Source: Lepus europaeus (taxonomy: Eukaryota > Chordata > Mammalia > Lagomorpha > Leporidae). Taken from it: 64,000 nucleotides of DNA. Position 1 is the stretch's first letter; each line of letters opens with the position of its first letter. The stretch is taken from NCBI RefSeq assembly GCF_033115175.1, contig NC_084836.1:67666797-67730796 (forward strand). Reading direction: 5' to 3'. Position numbers and translations under genes: made by a program. Below, piece after piece: positions 60,789-64,000 of this stretch. The notes under the pieces were generated by a model, which made no database searches, had not been told where the DNA came from, and was given only the letters and a program-made list of their open reading frames with translations.

Positions 60789-63042
60789 ATGGCCAGTCAA
60801 GTCTGCAAGAAGTCCATCAGCGGCAGGAGCCTCGGCTTCTCTGGCCGCTCTGCCGTGGTCTCTGGCAGCAGCGGCGGCGGCAGCAGCAGCAGGATGAGCT
60901 GCGTGGCCCGCTCAGCGGCAGCTGGCGGAGGGGCCTGTGGGTTCCGGGGTAGAGCAGGTGGCTTCGGCAGCAACAGCCTCTACAACCTGGGGGGCCACAA
61001 GAGCATCTCCATGAGTGTGGCAGCTGGTGGCTCCCGGGCTGGTGGCTTTGGAGGAGGACGAAGCATCTGTGGCAGTGGCTTTGGAGGAGCAGGTGCATTT
61101 GGGGGAGCAGGTGCATTTGGGGCAGCTGGTGCCATTGGTGGCCCTGGTGGCTTTGGTGGCCCTGGTGGCTTCCCTGGAGGCATCCAGGAAGTGACTGTCA
61201 ATCAAAGCCTGCTGCAGCCCCTCAATGTGGAGATCGACCCCCAGATTGGGCAAGTGAGGGCCCAGGAGCGGGAGCAGATCAAGACCCTCAACAACAAGTT
61301 CGCCTCCTTCATCGACAAGGTGAGGGCGGAGCACAGGGGAGCTGGGCAGGGTTTGGGCTGCCAGCGGTTGGTGCAGGAGGACGCCGGTGGAACCTGCCAA
61401 GCTCGGAGGCAGGGTGCCTGGCTCTTGGTCCCTGCAGGACAGGATCACGCCTCTCTTGTTCTTTGGGCTCTGTTTTTCCAGCTGTGAGATGGCGGGAAGA
61501 TTCCTGGTCCTAATTTCCTTCTAGAGGCGAGACAAGGGCCAGTGGGGTAGGGACTCAAGCACACTGGCAGCTTGTGGGAGAATGGGCACGAGGCTCTGTG
61601 CTCTGAGCCAGCGTGTGGTGGTGCCTGTGGTGTTGTGTGTGCTGGAGCTGCCTGTAGGGCCGGGTGTCGGTGGCGCCAGAGCCTCCAAAGGGGCCTGGCT
61701 GGGTGGAGAGGGACACCTGGGGCTGAGGGGCTGAGCCCGGTATTTGAAGGGAAGCCCGGGCGGCTGCAAGCAGCGCATCCCACGGAGATCTTCAAGGGGG
61801 AGAGATGTGAGGAGGGGGAGTCCTTGCTGACTCTTCCCCGCCTCCCTGGAAGTGGATCAAGCTCACAGCTGAAGAACGGTAAGGGAGCGGGCATGCAGCC
61901 ACGTGGTTCAGACGTCTGTGTCTCGTGCTGCAGGGCCTGGGCTGAGTCCAGGCTCCACTCCCAGCCCCAGCTTCCTGCCAAAGCACACCCTGGGAGGCAG
62001 CGGTGATGGCTCGAGAGACTGGGTTCCTGTCACCATGTGGGAGACTCGGATCGTGTTCCTGGAGCCTGGCTTGAACCCCAGTGCAGCCCTGGCTATTGCA
62101 GGCATTTGGGGGCCGGTGAACAAGCTGATGGGTATTCTTTGTCCCTTTCTCTGTATTCTGAAGGATGACAGCACACCCAGGGCAGCCCTGGGTTCGACTC
62201 TTAGCTTTGTGATTTAGCAGGGATGTCACTTTGGGTGACTCAAGCTCTCTGAGGCTCAGTTTTCCTATCTGCAAAATGGGGACATCACATTGCCGTTCCG
62301 GGTGGTCACACGGATTACACGAGATGTAGCACTTGAACATGGCAGGTGCAGCATAAGCACCCAACAAAGCCCAGCTCTTCCTTTTGTATTTTTCAAAGAT
62401 TTATTTATTTGAAAAGCAGAGAGAGAAGTGGGAGAGAAAGAGAGAAAGAGAGAGAGAGAGAGAGAGAGCGAGAGCTTCCATCTGCTGGTTCACTCCCCAA
62501 ATGGCTGAAGCCAGGAGCCAGGAGCTCCAACCTCTGCTGCCTTCCCAGGTGCATTTTCAGGGAGCTAGATTGGAAGCAGAGCAGCTGGGACTGGAACCGG
62601 GGCTCTGATAGGAGATGCCAGCGTTGCAGTGGCAGCTTGACCCACTGCACCACAAGGCTGGCCCTGCTCTCCCTTTGCTGAATCCCCATCCTCCCCAAGT
62701 TACAACACCCAGAGATGGAGACTGGAGAGCGGGGCTCCTTCTCTGTGCATCCACCTTCAGGAGGGGTGGCACCACCTGCCCCACCAGGCGTCCGACCCCT
62801 TTTCTTCCTCTTCTGGCTCAGGTGCGCTTCCTGGAGCAGCAGAACAAGGTTCTGGAGACCAAGTGGGAGCTGCTGCAGCGACAGACCCCGGGCTCCGGCG
62901 CGGAGCCTGCCAACCTCAAGCCCCTCTTTGAATCCTATGTCAGCTTCCTGCGCAAGCAGCTGGATTCTCTTGTCGGGGAGAAGGGCGGCCTGGACTCAGA
63001 GCTGAGGAGTGTGCAGGGCCTGCTGGAGGACTTCAAGAAGAA
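60789..63042 (+). CDS. KRT76: Keratin, type II cytoskeletal 76 (exons 1-2 only, cut by window edge)
   Basis: The 5' part of a type II keratin known from oral and palatal epithelium (K2p). Exon 1 is 60789-61319 (177 residues) and exon 2 is 62822-63042 (221 bp, ending in phase 2 before GTGAGG). The start [20 protein letters not shown] and the exon 2 strings [18 protein letters not shown] and [20 protein letters not shown] fit K76. Position next to KRT3 also fits. [11 protein letters not shown] (167-177) is canonical. The head is 27 residues shorter than that of K3 because the Gly-rich run is shorter. Exon 1 otherwise matches KRT3 exon 1 so closely that exon 1 alone could not tell them apart. 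Exon 3 is not found in 63043-64000, so intron 2 exceeds 950 bp and the remaining seven exons lie to the right. Confidence 0.92.
61885..62165 (+). mobile_element. Old CSINE in KRT76 intron 1
   Basis: Sense diverged copy: GCATGCAGCCACGTGGTTCA, GCTTCCTGCCAAAGCACACC, CTGGGAGGCAGCGGTGATGG, GTGAACAAGCTGATGGGTAT. Confidence 0.7.
62165..62348 (+). mobile_element. MIR element in KRT76 intron 1
   Basis: CCCTGGGTTCGACTCTTAGC, GGTGACTCAAGCTCTCTGAG, CTCAGTTTTCCTATCTGCAA and TGGGGACATCACATTG are sense MIR core and 3' sequence. Confidence 0.8.
62391..62668 (-). mobile_element. CSINE in KRT76 intron 1
   Basis: Antisense: TTTCAAAGATTTATTTATTT, GA run, GAGCTTCCATCTGCTGGTTC. The middle is shortened, and it ends GGCTCTGATAGGAGATGCCA and CACCACAAGGCTGGCCC. 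It ends about 150 bp before exon 2. Confidence 0.88.
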
Positions 63043-64000
63043 GTGAGGGCCTCCCCGGGGTGGGGAGTCGCCCCTTTTGTAGCATTCGTGGTGGGGACGT
63101 GGCTCTCATCTGGGATTTCCGCTGCTCCTGAGGGCTGCAGGTGCTCTTGGGGGATTTAGTGAGTGAAGCAAGACCAAGCAGAAGGGCTCAGAGGTGGGAC
63201 TGGCGCTCCTCTGTCTGGGTATTTTGTGTTCTGGGGTGTGAGCAGGTCCCAGGGATCTCAGTGTTCCCCAGCCCCGGGGGCAGTGCTCCAGGCTCTCTCG
63301 ATGTGTCCCCTCCAATCCACTTCTCCACATCTTCAGCCCACTCCTCCTGAATGTTCCCAGCTGTCCATCATGGCCTCTGGTGGGAGGGATTCCCAGGTAC
63401 CCCCAGGGCTCAGGACCACAGGGAGGGGTGTACCTGCTCCCGGAAGGCCCCATTCCAATTCAGCTGCCTGGGCCCAGTGGGCACCCACTTGGGCCGGCTC
63501 CATGCTCAGCTTTGGGAGTCCAGTGGCAACGGAGGCTCACATAGATTGGAAACCTCTGCTCTGAAATTGTCCATTCTTCAATTTTCTTTGAAATCCAAAG
63601 TCTTGGTAGGAGAGCTTAGTCCCTCACAGGACCGGGAATTCCACAGCCTTGCTGTGGTCCATTTTTATTCCAAATTCCTGCCAGTAATTAGGGAAATCTG
63701 ATAAGAGCAGGTGTCTCTTGGGGTGGGAGTAGCCGCAATGTGTGTGCCTTGTGCTTTGTGAAGTGGATCCGAGACTCCGGAGGTGAGGAGTTGGGCTCCT
63801 CGATGTCTCCCCTCACCCCAACTGCCAGCATCCCTGAGCCCAGAGGGAAGAGGGGAGGCAGCACCCCAAGCTTGGAGAAGTCTCTGGGTGCAGTAGGCTC
63901 CGTAATTTTCAGAGCTCAAGGCAAAAGATGACAGTGCAGGCCCCTTTTAGGGATGCATCAGGAATTTCCAGCTGGCCCCTATGGAGCGTTAGGCTGAGTC
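63043..64000. other. KRT76 intron 2 (start)
   Basis: Intronic sequence after the GTGAGG donor at 63043. No CSINE, MIR or keratin exon was recognised to the window end. Confidence 0.75.

Overview
This is mammalian nuclear DNA carrying part of the type II (basic) keratin gene cluster. The best species fit is the European rabbit, or at least a lagomorph. More than 40 copies of the lagomorph tRNA-derived C-repeat SINE (CSINE) fill the introns and intergenic DNA, and the K3 gene matches the large glycine-rich corneal keratin expected in rabbit. The species call is inferred from repeat content and protein resemblance. No search was run.

Five keratin genes lie head to tail on the + strand, in the order KRT78 (5175-11401), KRT79 (16925-23946), KRT4 (30730-36390), KRT3 (42819-48467) and KRT76 (60789 to beyond the right edge; exons 1-2 only). 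This is the order of the human cluster read from the KRT8/KRT18 side. The first four genes are complete: each has the standard nine type II exons, whose middle exons are 61, 96, 165, 126, 221 and 35 bp. Their joined coding lengths give proteins of 520, 527, 528 and 627 residues, close to the human orthologues. Every gene has a TATA-like box 75-106 bp before the ATG, and every complete gene has an AATAAA signal.

Layout: 1-760 is a CA-rich minisatellite. 763-5095 is unique sequence plus a pile of nested SINEs. KRT78, KRT79, KRT4 and KRT3 follow at intervals of about 5-6 kb, and a SINE-rich gap of about 12 kb precedes KRT76. The gaps hold SINEs, older MIR-like pieces, microsatellites and unassigned unique sequence. 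No non-keratin gene, RNA gene or intact autonomous transposon was recognised.

The products are epithelial intermediate-filament proteins that dimerise with type I keratins encoded elsewhere: K3 with K12 in corneal epithelium, K4 with K13 in internal stratified epithelia. K76 belongs to oral and palatal epithelium, K79 to follicle infundibulum and sebaceous duct, and K78 is a less studied epithelial keratin.

The points most worth a second look are a GC-AG intron in KRT3, near-identity of KRT3 and KRT76 exon 1 that stops at the exon edge, a mosaic KRT3 exon 5, a shared promoter module in KRT3 and KRT76, a 60-bp tandem array with octamer-like and CCAAT cores in KRT79 intron 4, and a decoy copy of the KRT78 exon 7 acceptor region. 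I found no wholly new kind of biological system here.
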